Assembly: GCA_016715825.1 (NCBI GenBank)
Contig: JADJXO010000013.1
Coordinates: forward strand, 124,001 to 188,000
Length of the DNA stretch: 64,000 nt
DNA from: Nitrospira sp.
GTDB lineage: Bacteria; Nitrospirota; Nitrospiria; Nitrospirales; Nitrospiraceae
Reading direction: 5' to 3'
Part shown: positions 18,246 to 27,573 of the stretch, in pieces
Numbering within the stretch: position 1 is the stretch's first letter
Layout of the letters: each line of letters opens with the position of its first letter
Translations under genes and position numbers: made by a program
Notes under the pieces: generated by a model
Database searches by the model: none
What the model was told of the DNA's origin: nothing
The model's input: the letters and a program-made list of their open reading frames with translations, nothing else

Positions 18246-19041
18246 CGAGCCCGACCCTGGCGCGAACCGTGTTCGATCGAAAAAGGTTCTGCAGGCGCTC
18301 CTGATTGACCGGCAATTGCGTGCGATCCTGCTCCGGATGCCATAAATGAAACACCGTCGCGGCAAACCGCGCATTCTTGTGTTTCACTCCGGCGTGAAGC
18401 AGCCGAATGACTAAATCGGAATCTTCCAAGCCCCAGCCTTGGTAAGACGCATCCAGCCCGTTCACCCGAAGCAGATCTGTCCGCCATACAGAGAGATTGC
18501 AGGTCTTCATCCCGCTCCAACGATTCGGTGACCATTTTCGAAACGGACCATCAGGCAACTGCACCAGTGGGAGCAGGCGATTGACATCCCGCCGCAACCA
18601 GCGACGTGCCCACTCGACCTCACTCCACGCATGAATGGGGACTCGCTCACGCACGACACGGTTCGTCAATTCCGCTGAGAGCAATACGCGATTCGCGCCA
18701 AGAAAGTACCCAGCCTCGGCTAAATGCTTATGGGCCCACACGAAATGCCGGGAAGGGACACAATCGCCGTCGGTGAAAATCACGTACTCGGCACTCGTCG
18801 ATGCAACGGCACGATTACGGATCTCCGCCGCTCGAAATCCCTGGTCTTCCTGCCACACATGCATGATTGAGAATGACGCACGTCGAGCAAACTGCCGGAC
18901 GACATCTACCGTCTCCTCTCGAGAACCATCGTCCGCTACGATCAGATCAAACGCTTGATCGCTTTGACCACAGTAGCCTTCCAATACAACCGCCAGTGCA
19001 TCAGGACGATTGTACGTCGTCACGATCACCGTCGTTTTCAT
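18226..19041 (-). CDS. glycosyltransferase family 2 with galactosyltransferase-like C-terminus
   Basis: From ATG 19041 (MKTTVIVTTYNRPDAL) the protein has 271 residues. It carries a GT-A domain with VADDGSREET and the metal-binding FTDGDCVPS, then the segment GLDASYQGWGLEDSDLVIRLLHAG that matches the Glyco_transf_7C type found in chondroitin-polymerase-like enzymes. A sugar nucleotide donor and the acceptor are not predictable. The start overlaps the stop of the upstream WaaE-like gene by 4 bp. The longer frame to 19095 lies inside that gene and is rejected. Confidence 0.87.
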   Translation of the reverse strand: MKTTVIVTTYNRPDALAVVLEGYCGQSDQAFDLIVADDGSREETVDVVRQFARRASFSIMHVWQEDQGFRAAEIRNRAVASTSAEYVIFTDGDCVPSRHFVWAHKHLAEAGYFLGANRVLLSAELTNRVVRERVPIHAWSEVEWARRWLRRDVNRLLPLVQLPDGPFRKWSPNRWSGMKTCNLSVWRTDLLRVNGLDASYQGWGLEDSDLVIRLLHAGVKHKNARFAATVFHLWHPEQDRTQLPVNQERLQNLFRSNTVRARVGLDELDGV

Positions 19042-19838
19042 TTCGATGGTGAGTCGCTGCGGCGGTGAAGAGGCGCCTGTTTGGGAAGCGCCCACATCTC
19101 TTGCTGCTCGAACCGCTTAGCATACCGATAAAACGTTCCCTCAAAATTTCCGAAGGCAATGACAAACCCGGCCCAGCCGTCCAGAAACCCTCGCTTCGCC
19201 ACATAATGTTTAAGGAACGACCACATGCCGTGTAACAACGCGGTTCCCATCGACACTCGCTGGTCGGCGAGCTTTAGGACCCCAAGCGACGAATACCGGT
19301 TGGCCTTCTTGACAACCTCCTCAAAGTCCCTGAACGGAATCTGCCAAATGGCATGTTCCAACCGACCGACTGGTTTGGCCGTCAGTAATTCATACCCCTC
19401 GTGGACGGGAGACTCCACGTATTTCATAGATCCTTTCCTGAACAATTGCGGTTGGCGAAAATTCGGATACCAGCCGGAATGTTCGACCCAGCGCCCCATG
19501 AAATAATTCCGCCTTGGCACAAGATAGGCATCATGTTTGGGAGTTCCGGCAAGAATCGTAAAGATTTCATCTCGAACCTCTGGCGTGCACTGTTCATCCG
19601 TATCAAGACTGAAAATCCATTCATGAGTACAGGCCTTGATGGCTTGATTTCGCAAATGGCCAAATCCATGGAATGGAATCTGGACCACCCGGGCTCCCAA
19701 TTCCTGTGCGATCCCAACCGTCTCGTCGGTGCTGGCAGAATCGGCCACGATAATTTCGTCGGCCCACAGCACGCTGTTAATGGTATCGGCGATCTTCTTC
19801 GCCTCGTTGTACGCAATGATATAAACCGAAATACTCAT
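19038..19838 (-). CDS. glycosyltransferase family 2, WaaE/KdtX-like
   Basis: The 266-residue protein matches the single-domain LPS-core GT2 group: VYIIAYNEAKKIADTINSVLWADEIIVADSASTDET, then FGHLRNQAIKACTHEWIFSLDTDEQ, and a middle with YFMGRWVEHSGWYPNFRQPQLFRKG. WaaE-type enzymes add a glucose to the first core heptose, so an inner-core role is likely but the sugar is an inference. It overlaps the genes on both sides by 4 bp, which points to coupled translation with the O-antigen ligase. Confidence 0.88.
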   Translation of the reverse strand: MSISVYIIAYNEAKKIADTINSVLWADEIIVADSASTDETVGIAQELGARVVQIPFHGFGHLRNQAIKACTHEWIFSLDTDEQCTPEVRDEIFTILAGTPKHDAYLVPRRNYFMGRWVEHSGWYPNFRQPQLFRKGSMKYVESPVHEGYELLTAKPVGRLEHAIWQIPFRDFEEVVKKANRYSSLGVLKLADQRVSMGTALLHGMWSFLKHYVAKRGFLDGWAGFVIAFGNFEGTFYRYAKRFEQQEMWALPKQAPLHRRSDSPSK

Positions 19839-21157
19839 GTCCTGGCATCCAGTTGCGGATCAGTCCCCGAATACATGAGACCGGAGAACAAGCAGTAAAA
19901 CAGTTTCTCGGTATGGTCATTGAGGGCAGGTTGGAACAGACAACCAATTGCGATGGTGACCACCAGCCCTCTGGCAAGCAGTCCGTAGCTGGCATCACCA
20001 ACAGGGCATGCCGATCGCCATTGCTGGACAAAGAGCCAGAGCAGCAGACCAAACCCAACAATGCCTACTTGCACCATGACCAAAAGGTATTGGTTGTGCG
20101 GATGAGTTGGGACAGGCAGGCCAAGTTTTTGCACATGTTGCGCGTAGGCTTGTGTAAACCCTCCAGTACCGACGCCCATCAGAGGATGATCCTGAATAAT
20201 CTCGACGGTGTAATGAAAAAATTCAATTCGTTCGGTAACCCCATCATACGTAGCCGTCCGGGGATTCCATTGTGCGACACCAGTGGCGACAAGGTCGACC
20301 CGATCATGGAACGATGTCGAGACCTGATAGGCAGCTGAAAATATCACACTGATGGCGACGACCGCCGCCACCATGCCTCGCCACCCGAAATACATATGGA
20401 AAGCCATCATGGCAAGCCCGGCCAACACCACATACCCCGTTCGGCCTTGCACCATCAATAAGACATTACCCGCCGCCAGGCATGACGCCCCCACCCACCC
20501 CCATCGGACCCATCGGCGTGAGGATTTCCAGGCCAACACCCCGAACAACAGCACACCGAATGCCATGAGCATGTTATGCGTAGTATGCTTTTTAAATACA
20601 CACGGGTTAGAAGGTTCACAGACGGGATGGTAATTGTCGGGGACACAGGGGATGGATGGATCACAAGAGATCTGCTTTTTTAATAGGCACGGGTTGAAAG
20701 GATCGCAATTAATGAGCCCGCCGGTTGGAAGGATCCCCACGTTCAAGGCAAAGGACATCAGCAACGTGACCACTAGCGAGGCGGCCAAGGCCAGGACCGC
20801 TCGACGACGCTCTTGACCATCAATCGCCATCGAAACCAATAGCGGAATGAGTAGGAGATCAGCATACTTTTTCACCGCGAGCATTCTTTCCTCTAGCGAA
20901 CCCATCCCCCATAGAGTTCCCACAAGCAACCAGCCAAACAGTAACAAGGCGCTCAACCCAACGGGGTTAGAAATAACGCGACGACCTCGTTCCCGCCAAT
21001 TTCCACTGATACCCCAGCAGGCGACAAGTAGGATGACAAGAATACTGTCCGCTACAACCCATATGGGAATAGTGAATCCCAAAGGCGTGATCGCCCAACC
21101 TGCCGCTCGTCTCCCTTCTCTTTGCAAGCGATCAAAGCCCCAACTCATTTCTTGCAT
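19835..21157 (-). CDS. O-antigen ligase/polymerase (WaaL/Wzy-like) with cysteine-repeat loop
   Basis: The 440-residue protein is mostly membrane helices and carries a large C-terminal loop with VGTGGFTQAYAQHV and PTHPHNQYLLVMVQVG (about 329-365), the O-antigen ligase (Wzy_C) signature with its conserved histidine. It would join finished polysaccharide to lipid A core or polymerise repeats in the periplasm. A loop at residues 151-186 has three C(D/E)PxxPC motifs (Cys151/157, 165/171, 180/186), which I do not know from the family. It couples to the WaaE-like gene by a 4-bp overlap. WaaL versus Wzy cannot be told apart by eye. Confidence 0.82.
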   Translation of the reverse strand: MQEMSWGFDRLQREGRRAAGWAITPLGFTIPIWVVADSILVILLVACWGISGNWRERGRRVISNPVGLSALLLFGWLLVGTLWGMGSLEERMLAVKKYADLLLIPLLVSMAIDGQERRRAVLALAASLVVTLLMSFALNVGILPTGGLINCDPFNPCLLKKQISCDPSIPCVPDNYHPVCEPSNPCVFKKHTTHNMLMAFGVLLFGVLAWKSSRRWVRWGWVGASCLAAGNVLLMVQGRTGYVVLAGLAMMAFHMYFGWRGMVAAVVAISVIFSAAYQVSTSFHDRVDLVATGVAQWNPRTATYDGVTERIEFFHYTVEIIQDHPLMGVGTGGFTQAYAQHVQKLGLPVPTHPHNQYLLVMVQVGIVGFGLLLWLFVQQWRSACPVGDASYGLLARGLVVTIAIGCLFQPALNDHTEKLFYCLFSGLMYSGTDPQLDART

Positions 21158-21216
21158 ACGAAGATGATCACAGATATTCGAAATAATTGGATACCGTGGC
21201 GTTCGGAAAGAATCGA

Positions 21217-22377
21217 CTACACTTTGACGATGACCCTTGGAGGGTCTTGGGGCGCTACAACAGGTACAGAAGTGCCGACACGAGTCGCAGCATGACTTTG
21301 AGCCGTTCCGGAAGCAGTTCGTCGCTGTTCCAATTTATATACCAGTCTCCCGAGAACGAGAAAGACACCCACCCACACGCCAAGAATCACGAGCCTCCAG
21401 CTGTCCGTCGAGTGATGATACAGAACGGCCAGACCTCCGCACAGTATCATGATTCCGTACTCCGCTAGCACAGCCCGACGATGACTCCATCCGCTCAAAA
21501 CCAAACGCTGATAATAATGCTCGCGGTGAGCTTGCCAAATCTTTTTTCGATGGAGCACCCGCCGCATCAACGTGATCGTTGCATCCACGATGAACGGGGA
21601 GAAGATCATGATCGGCACCCATATCTCGAATATTCCGTCGCGAACGCCAAGAATCATCAATGTCCCCGCCAAGAATCCGACCGTGATGCTCCCTGCATCG
21701 CCCATGAAGATACGCGCGGGTGGAAAATTATGGGTGAGAAATCCTAGAGCGGCCATCGCCACGAACACGGCGATGATAAACATGACCGGGAAGTGGGCTT
21801 GCCATCCAAAATATGCGAGAAATCCAAACCCCCAAAATGTCATTCCCCCTGCAAGGCCGTCCATACCATCCATGAAATTATAGAGATTCGCCATCCAGAG
21901 TAGGATCAGGACACTCACTGGAATGGCCGCGATCCCAAGCAGGAGGGTCGGTCCTCCTGGTATCGGGACAGCAGACAAGGTTAAGCCGACCCCCCTGATA
22001 ATGATGAACGCGGAGACCGCTTGGACACCTAATCGAAGAACAGCGGGAAGACCGACACAGTCATCGATGAAGGATACGACAAAAATGAGCAGCATCGACA
22101 CCACGATCCAGAGACTCCCTGAAGCCACACCTTTCGGTAGCACAGCTTTCGAGGGCTGGGTAATCGCCAACACACTCACAGCCAGAATGAGACTGATCAC
22201 TACGCTACCGATGACGGCTAACCCTCCCGTCTGGGGAGTCGGCATGGAATGCAATGTTCGTTCGTTGGGATGAGCAAGGATAGAGAGAAATGATCCCGGC
22301 AAACATAAACGGTTGGTGAACCACCAGGCCAGTACAAATGCAAATACTCCTGGGAAGGCGATCATCAGGATTGACAT
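21217..22377 (-). CDS. WecA/MraY-family polyprenyl-phosphate sugar-1-phosphate transferase
   Basis: The 386-residue multi-span protein has the family's metal-binding FIDDCVGLP, the catalytic NFMDGMDGLAGG segment and, in the cytoplasmic loop, RIFMGDAGSITVGFLAGT, followed by LMRRVLHRKKIWQAHREHYYQRLV, which is typical of WecA-like enzymes rather than MraY. It would start glycan synthesis by moving HexNAc-1-phosphate onto undecaprenyl phosphate. A proline- and alanine-rich cytoplasmic tail follows the last helix. It sits 59 bp upstream of the ligase gene. Confidence 0.88.
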   Translation of the reverse strand: MSILMIAFPGVFAFVLAWWFTNRLCLPGSFLSILAHPNERTLHSMPTPQTGGLAVIGSVVISLILAVSVLAITQPSKAVLPKGVASGSLWIVVSMLLIFVVSFIDDCVGLPAVLRLGVQAVSAFIIIRGVGLTLSAVPIPGGPTLLLGIAAIPVSVLILLWMANLYNFMDGMDGLAGGMTFWGFGFLAYFGWQAHFPVMFIIAVFVAMAALGFLTHNFPPARIFMGDAGSITVGFLAGTLMILGVRDGIFEIWVPIMIFSPFIVDATITLMRRVLHRKKIWQAHREHYYQRLVLSGWSHRRAVLAEYGIMILCGGLAVLYHHSTDSWRLVILGVWVGVFLVLGRLVYKLEQRRTASGTAQSHAATRVGTSVPVVAPQDPPRVIVKV

Positions 22378-22578
22378 GTTGCCCGTGCTGCCTTGTTAGG
22401 TTGTAACTCCAAACAATCCGCCTCTAAACCAGAAGAGACCTCGCTGACTTGGGCAAGCTCTATGACTCATTTTTACATTGAAATCAAGACGCACAAGCCT
22501 TCCAACCAGGAGTTTTTAAAATTGTCACTCGGTCTGCTCGGACGTAGGCGACACAAGGATTCAGGCGATGAGATCGGC
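22378..22578. other. 201-bp spacer, no gene seen
   Basis: This gap separates the epimerase gene (upstream in transcription) from the WecA-like gene. Both strands were read; no convincing promoter, hairpin with T-run or small gene was found. Confidence 0.4.
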
Positions 22579-23574
22579 TCAACAGCCTGGACGTCCCACA
22601 TCACGATAAAACGCGATCAACTCCGGAACCGTTTCCTGGAAGGAATACGCGGGTTGATATCCCAATTCATGCGCAATGGCCGACGGATTGTACCAGGCCC
22701 AACCGATGAGCTTTGTCAGTTGTGGTGTCGTCATGGGAACAGACTTACCACTGATTGCCTGCAATACATCACCACATCGCGCACCACTTTTGAGAATCCA
22801 CAGCGGTACTCGCCATTGCGGAGGTGCCTGGCCCAATCCAGCTCGTAACCAGTCATAGAGATCAGTCGCCGAATAGGGGTCGGCATCGGCTACGATATAC
22901 GCCGCTCGCTTGATACCTAGTGCGCGAAGACACAGCAATACAGCCTGTACGAAATTCTCGACGTGTAAGAGGCTCCGGACTGCCGAGAGACGAGGCAAAA
23001 TCGGAAACCGTCCATGATCGATCGCCTCAATCATCCGATACAAGTTACCTTTCTTTGTCGGACCATAGACCATCGGAAGACGAAGCGAGACAGCAGTGAG
23101 ACCATATCGCACTGCATACTCCGAAACTAGCTGCTCGGCTTGCCATTTTGATCGGCCATAAGCGGTCTGTGGATCGGGAGTCTGTGTTTCATCGACACAC
23201 CCACTCGTTTCCTCACCAAAAACTTTAACCGAACTCGCAAACACAATCCGATTTACCCCGGATCTCACGGCCGCCTCTAGGACATGTCTCGTACCGAAGA
23301 CATTAACGGATTCATAGTCCTTCCATGCGGCGGAATCATCGATCGCATGAACCTTTGCCGCCAAATGCACGATGGCTTCGCAGCCTACTGTCACCTCTTG
23401 TACTTTACTCACATCTCGGATATCTGCCGTAACGGTCTCGACCTCCGGAGAGAGCGAAAAGGATCGAGATGTATTACGAAGCAACGCACGAACCTGATAT
23501 CCGGAGCGGGTAAGCGCTTGGACGAGGGACAAGCCCAAAAACCCCCCAGCCCCTGTGACAAGCACTTTGCTCAT
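22579..23574 (-). CDS. NAD-dependent epimerase/dehydratase (extended SDR)
   Basis: The 331-residue protein begins VLVTGAGGFLGLSLVQAL, has HLAAKVHAID, FASSVKVFGEET and the catalytic YGRSKWQAEQLV (YxxxK), the pattern of UDP-glucose 4-epimerase-like enzymes often placed beside a WecA-like transferase. In comparable loci such a protein supplies the UDP-HexNAc used by the transferase. The substrate is inferred only from that context. Its start overlaps the end of the glycosyltransferase gene by 4 bp. Confidence 0.85.
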   Translation of the reverse strand: MSKVLVTGAGGFLGLSLVQALTRSGYQVRALLRNTSRSFSLSPEVETVTADIRDVSKVQEVTVGCEAIVHLAAKVHAIDDSAAWKDYESVNVFGTRHVLEAAVRSGVNRIVFASSVKVFGEETSGCVDETQTPDPQTAYGRSKWQAEQLVSEYAVRYGLTAVSLRLPMVYGPTKKGNLYRMIEAIDHGRFPILPRLSAVRSLLHVENFVQAVLLCLRALGIKRAAYIVADADPYSATDLYDWLRAGLGQAPPQWRVPLWILKSGARCGDVLQAISGKSVPMTTPQLTKLIGWAWYNPSAIAHELGYQPAYSFQETVPELIAFYRDVGRPGC

Positions 23575-24728
23575 GCATATCCATGAGAACGATCAATCCC
23601 CGAGGCCGTCACCATATCCCGGTAGAGAGCTAGTACCTGTTCGGTGATCCGTGGGCTTGACCATTCCGCCAGAACACGGGTCCGGCTTCGCTGTCCCATC
23701 ACCTCTCGCAACGCCTGGTCGGATAACAGTTCTTCAATGGCCGCCGCCAACGCCGTGGAGTCCTTCGAGGCAACCAGCAGCCCATTAAACCGATCCCGTA
23801 CGATCTCCCGACAACCGGGAACATCCGTGGCCACTATGGCCTTGCCACAGGCTGCCGCTTCCAACAACACTTTGGGAAGCCCCTCTCGATACGACGGCAG
23901 CACGACGAGCATGGCCGCTGCATAGACAGCCGGCATATCATCTCGATGTCCCCACCACTCAACCATCCCTTCCTGCACCCACTCCTTCAGGCGGATTTCC
24001 GGAATGGCCGCCGGGTTATGTTCATCCCGGCGACCAACGAGAATGAACCGGACATGGACGCCTTTTTGCTTCAGCCGTCTGGCGGCTTCTACAAATTCCC
24101 CGACGCCTTTGTCCCAGAGCATACGTGCCGGCAGCACAACAACCGGAATGCCGGATGGCTGCGGCTGCATGGAATAGGCCTCGACATCGATGCCTGACCC
24201 GGCAATAATCCGCGATCGAGAGGCAGGAACCACCCCCTCTCCGACGAGCCGATCCTGATCATCTTGATTTTGGACCAGTACGACGGAATGGCTCACACGG
24301 AGTACGGTTCTGAATGCCGTCTTGACGCACCAACGCAACAGCCCGTTCCGTTCATCCATGAAAGCATACCCAAGACCGGCGAATGCGTTAATGACGGACG
24401 GGACTCGGGTAAGCCACGCAGCCAGGGATCCGTACAGAATCGGCTTCATGGCCACATGATGCACCACATCGGGGTTCACGCGGCGATACAACCGCACAAG
24501 TTCTGCCACGGCAATCACCTCGCGAAACGGGTTGTGGCTCCGACGGACCATTTCCAACGGTTCGAGCTGAAACCCTTCTCCCCGGATGCGTTCTCCGTGA
24601 TCGGTTACGCGAGTCGCCACGATAACGTCGTAGCCTGCTTCCCGTGCGGCTCGCGCCAGATCGAGACGATGAGACCAGAAATACCAGTCTTCAGTGATGA
24701 GATACAGAAGGCGCGGATGACCTGCCAT
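23571..24728 (-). CDS. glycosyltransferase family 4 (PglA-like)
   Basis: The 385-residue GT-B protein starts with RLLYLITEDWYFWSHRLDLARAAREAGYDVIVATRV, has an internal RVPSVINAFAGLGYAF and the donor-binding LPSYREGLPKVLLEAAACGKAIVATDVPGCREIV near residues 275-308. This resembles the group that adds the second sugar to undecaprenyl-diphospho-HexNAc (PglA, WbaZ-like). It overlaps the asparagine synthase gene by 38 bp, an unusually long but readable overlap. A second sugar after WecA is a reasonable inference. Confidence 0.88.
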   Translation of the reverse strand: MAGHPRLLYLITEDWYFWSHRLDLARAAREAGYDVIVATRVTDHGERIRGEGFQLEPLEMVRRSHNPFREVIAVAELVRLYRRVNPDVVHHVAMKPILYGSLAAWLTRVPSVINAFAGLGYAFMDERNGLLRWCVKTAFRTVLRVSHSVVLVQNQDDQDRLVGEGVVPASRSRIIAGSGIDVEAYSMQPQPSGIPVVVLPARMLWDKGVGEFVEAARRLKQKGVHVRFILVGRRDEHNPAAIPEIRLKEWVQEGMVEWWGHRDDMPAVYAAAMLVVLPSYREGLPKVLLEAAACGKAIVATDVPGCREIVRDRFNGLLVASKDSTALAAAIEELLSDQALREVMGQRSRTRVLAEWSSPRITEQVLALYRDMVTASGIDRSHGYA

Positions 24729-26658
24729 GAGCGCTCGACCAAGCTTGAAACATCAGCACATTCCAGAGCCAATACTGCCAATTGCGCCGACCTGAAAGGT
24801 GCTCCTGCCATTTCTTCCGGATTGGAGCAGGATCGAAATACCCTTCATGCCGGAGACGCGATTCATCTAACAGCGCTTCGGCCCAATCCTTCAAGCTGCC
24901 TCTGAGCCAGGAGTCCAACGGAATGCCAAACCCCATCTTGGGCCGCTCAACCAAGTGCTTCGGAACATAGCGGTACAGTACCTGGCGAAGCAGCCATTTC
25001 CCCTGGTTTTCTGTCCTGATCTTCATCGAAAGCGGAAGACTCCAGGAAAACTCCACGACGCGATGGTCCAGCAAGGGCATACGTGTTTCTAGGCTGATCG
25101 CCATGGCAGCTCGATCCAGCTTAGGCAAAATGTCATCCGTCAGATATCCCACCAAATCGTGAAGCATCATCTGTTCGCTGAAATCCTGCTTTGCCACCTG
25201 TCTTGCTTGGTCGTCGGCCCATATCGGTTCTTCATGAGCACCGATGACCAAGGAGGCGGTCTCTCGCTGAAGCGACACGAGCCGTCGATACAATTCCGTC
25301 TGACTATTCGAATCCAGAACTGCGGCAAGTTTATGAACCTTGTCCCCGAGCGTCGACAGATGGAATGACGCTGGAAGCCCTATCTTCAATATTCTACCGA
25401 TCCGATCCCACTGCTCAGGCGACAGGACCGTCAGTGCAGAGGCCGTGATCGTTCTCATGGAAACAGGCACTCGTGCGACTCGACGCCAGATCGAGCTCCC
25501 CCACGAATACCGATTGTAGCCTCCGAATAACTCATCACCTCCATCCCCAGAAAGCGCGACCGTGACCTGTTGCTTGGCCAATCTCGCGACAAGATGGGTT
25601 GGAATGGCGGACGAATCACCGAATGGTTCGTCATACATCGACGGCAGGAGCGGAATCACGGCCAAGGCATCGGCCGGACTCACATAGAATTCGGTATGGT
25701 CCGTTCCCAGATGTTCAGCGACAGCCTTCGCGCCGGGCGCTTCATTATAATCATTTTCACCGAAACCCAGCGTGAAGGTCTTGATCGGACGAGATGAGTG
25801 TGCCTGCATCAGTGCCACCACGGTGGAGGAGTCGATGCCACCTGAGAGAAACGCACCAAGAGGTACATCGGCGATCATTTGTCCCTTGACGGCAGCACTC
25901 AATAACCGGTCTAGCGCATCCTCGGCCATGCGATCGGTCCAATCGGATCGACGGGTCTGTCTCGCAACCGCCGCCGCAGACCAATAGGGTGTGGGTTCCG
26001 GCCAGTATCCTGGCGCGCAGGTGGAAGCGATCGTCGTATAGGTTCCAGGTAAGAGTTTTCGAATCCCAGTGTAAATCGAATATGGTAACGGCACATAGGC
26101 ATAGCGCATGAACAAGGCCAAGGCCTCCCGATCAATCTCACCGCGCCAGTCTGGGTAGGCTTCCAACGCTTTCAGCTCCGAGGCAAAGAGAAACGTTCCG
26201 TTGGACCACCCATAGTAGAGCGGCTTCTCTCCGATTCGGTCACGAGCCAGGATCAGGCGTCGCTCGACGCGATCCCAGAGAGCCAAGGCAAACATCCCCG
26301 CAGTGGCCTGAAGCGTTTTTTCCACACCCCAGGTTTCAAAGGCCGCCAACAGCGTCTCAGTGTCAGAATGCCCGCGCCACGATAGGCCCGCGAGTTGCCC
26401 CCGGAGTTCCAGATGATTGTAGATTTCACCGTTGAATACGATGACATATCGACCGGAAGCCGATTCCATGGGTTGATGGCCCGCGGGAGACAGGTCGAGG
26501 ATCGACAGGCGGACATGCCCAAAGGCAAGCCCGTAGTTGGAATCGCACCACACTCCTGAATTGTCAGGACCACGATAACGAATCCGCTCGGCCATTCCTG
26601 AAACAATATGGCTATGCTCAGTGCCCCGATAGGACATCATTCCGGCAATGCCACACAT
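24691..26658 (-). CDS. asnB: glutamine-hydrolysing asparagine synthase family amidotransferase
   Basis: The 655-residue protein begins MCGIAGMM from ATG 26658; Cys2 is the glutaminase nucleophile, so this start, not the methionine before it, is correct. The N-terminal Ntn glutaminase contains RYVIVFNGEIYNHLELR and SDTETLLAA. The synthetase domain follows with the ATP PP-loop AFLSGGIDSSTVVALMQ near 265-281 and SGDGGDELFGGYNRY. Family members in surface-glycan loci often amidate a uronic acid or another carboxyl in the glycan precursor rather than make asparagine; that reading is context only. Confidence 0.87.
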   Translation of the reverse strand: MCGIAGMMSYRGTEHSHIVSGMAERIRYRGPDNSGVWCDSNYGLAFGHVRLSILDLSPAGHQPMESASGRYVIVFNGEIYNHLELRGQLAGLSWRGHSDTETLLAAFETWGVEKTLQATAGMFALALWDRVERRLILARDRIGEKPLYYGWSNGTFLFASELKALEAYPDWRGEIDREALALFMRYAYVPLPYSIYTGIRKLLPGTYTTIASTCAPGYWPEPTPYWSAAAVARQTRRSDWTDRMAEDALDRLLSAAVKGQMIADVPLGAFLSGGIDSSTVVALMQAHSSRPIKTFTLGFGENDYNEAPGAKAVAEHLGTDHTEFYVSPADALAVIPLLPSMYDEPFGDSSAIPTHLVARLAKQQVTVALSGDGGDELFGGYNRYSWGSSIWRRVARVPVSMRTITASALTVLSPEQWDRIGRILKIGLPASFHLSTLGDKVHKLAAVLDSNSQTELYRRLVSLQRETASLVIGAHEEPIWADDQARQVAKQDFSEQMMLHDLVGYLTDDILPKLDRAAMAISLETRMPLLDHRVVEFSWSLPLSMKIRTENQGKWLLRQVLYRYVPKHLVERPKMGFGIPLDSWLRGSLKDWAEALLDESRLRHEGYFDPAPIRKKWQEHLSGRRNWQYWLWNVLMFQAWSSAHGRSSAPSVSHH

Positions 26659-26682
26659 CAATGTACCGAACGAACTGAATGG

Positions 26683-27573
26683 TCAGGCATGCGTGAGTAT
26701 TGTCTGTTCATGGGCCAACCCCGCCCACACCGATTGCCACTGGTCTCTCTCTGCTTGACCAACGGAGCCCCAGGACCTGTGAGATCCGCTCCCAACCGTG
26801 CGGCCCAACTGAAGGACCACGTCTCTTGCAAAAGCGACGCTATGCACACCCACGCCCATCATCGCCCACCGTAATGAGGAGCAGTCATGCACTCTAGCAA
26901 GAAGCCGACGACAATAGTTGCGCCGACCACGACCCAGCTTTCCAGCTTTGATTTCAGTCATGCGATAGCCCAAGAGCACTTCCTCCAACGCGGCAAAGCG
27001 ACTGAGGGAAAAGCATTGAAGGAGGAGTGCTTGATCTTCACACCGACTATCTTGGTCAGAATAGGGATGAGAGAGGAACCAGGCCCGCTTGCCCATCCAT
27101 GTCGGATGGGCAAGCGGAAATCCCCACCATGGACGTCGGCAAATAGCCTCGTGCGAGCAGGCCGTTGGATAGAGACCAACACTCTCTCCTTCCTCCTTGA
27201 ATATCACAGCGCCAGTTCCCAATAGATCAATGTCGGGATGCTCCTCAAGAAACCGAACTTGCCGTTCGAAGCGCTGCGGATACGACACATCATCGGCATC
27301 CATTCGGGCAACATAGTGCCCTTTCGCCAGACGTACACATTGATTCAACCGCGATGCTAAACCCATATTACCAGATGGCTCCTGAATGAATCGGACACGA
27401 GGATCCTTGACCTGCATCACACGTTCCGCTGTCTGATCAGTCGAGCCATCGTCGACAACGATCAGTTCCCAGTCTTGATACGTTTGGGTAAGAATCGACC
27501 GCAACGCAAGGTCGATGGTCCCCGACGCGTTGTACGCCGACATCACCACTGTGACCAGAGGCCGTGCGTTCAA
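26683..27573 (-). CDS. glycosyltransferase family 2
   Basis: The 296-residue protein starts LVTVVMSAYNASGTIDLALRSILTQTYQDWELIVVDDGSTDQTAERV and has the metal-binding YVARMDADDVSYPQRFERQV near 89-108, a standard GT-A inverting transferase. The C-terminal third is basic and lacks a clear membrane segment. It follows the CgeB-like gene with no spacing. Donor and acceptor are unknown. Confidence 0.88.
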   Translation of the reverse strand: MNARPLVTVVMSAYNASGTIDLALRSILTQTYQDWELIVVDDGSTDQTAERVMQVKDPRVRFIQEPSGNMGLASRLNQCVRLAKGHYVARMDADDVSYPQRFERQVRFLEEHPDIDLLGTGAVIFKEEGESVGLYPTACSHEAICRRPWWGFPLAHPTWMGKRAWFLSHPYSDQDSRCEDQALLLQCFSLSRFAALEEVLLGYRMTEIKAGKLGRGRRNYCRRLLARVHDCSSLRWAMMGVGVHSVAFARDVVLQLGRTVGSGSHRSWGSVGQAERDQWQSVWAGLAHEQTILTHA

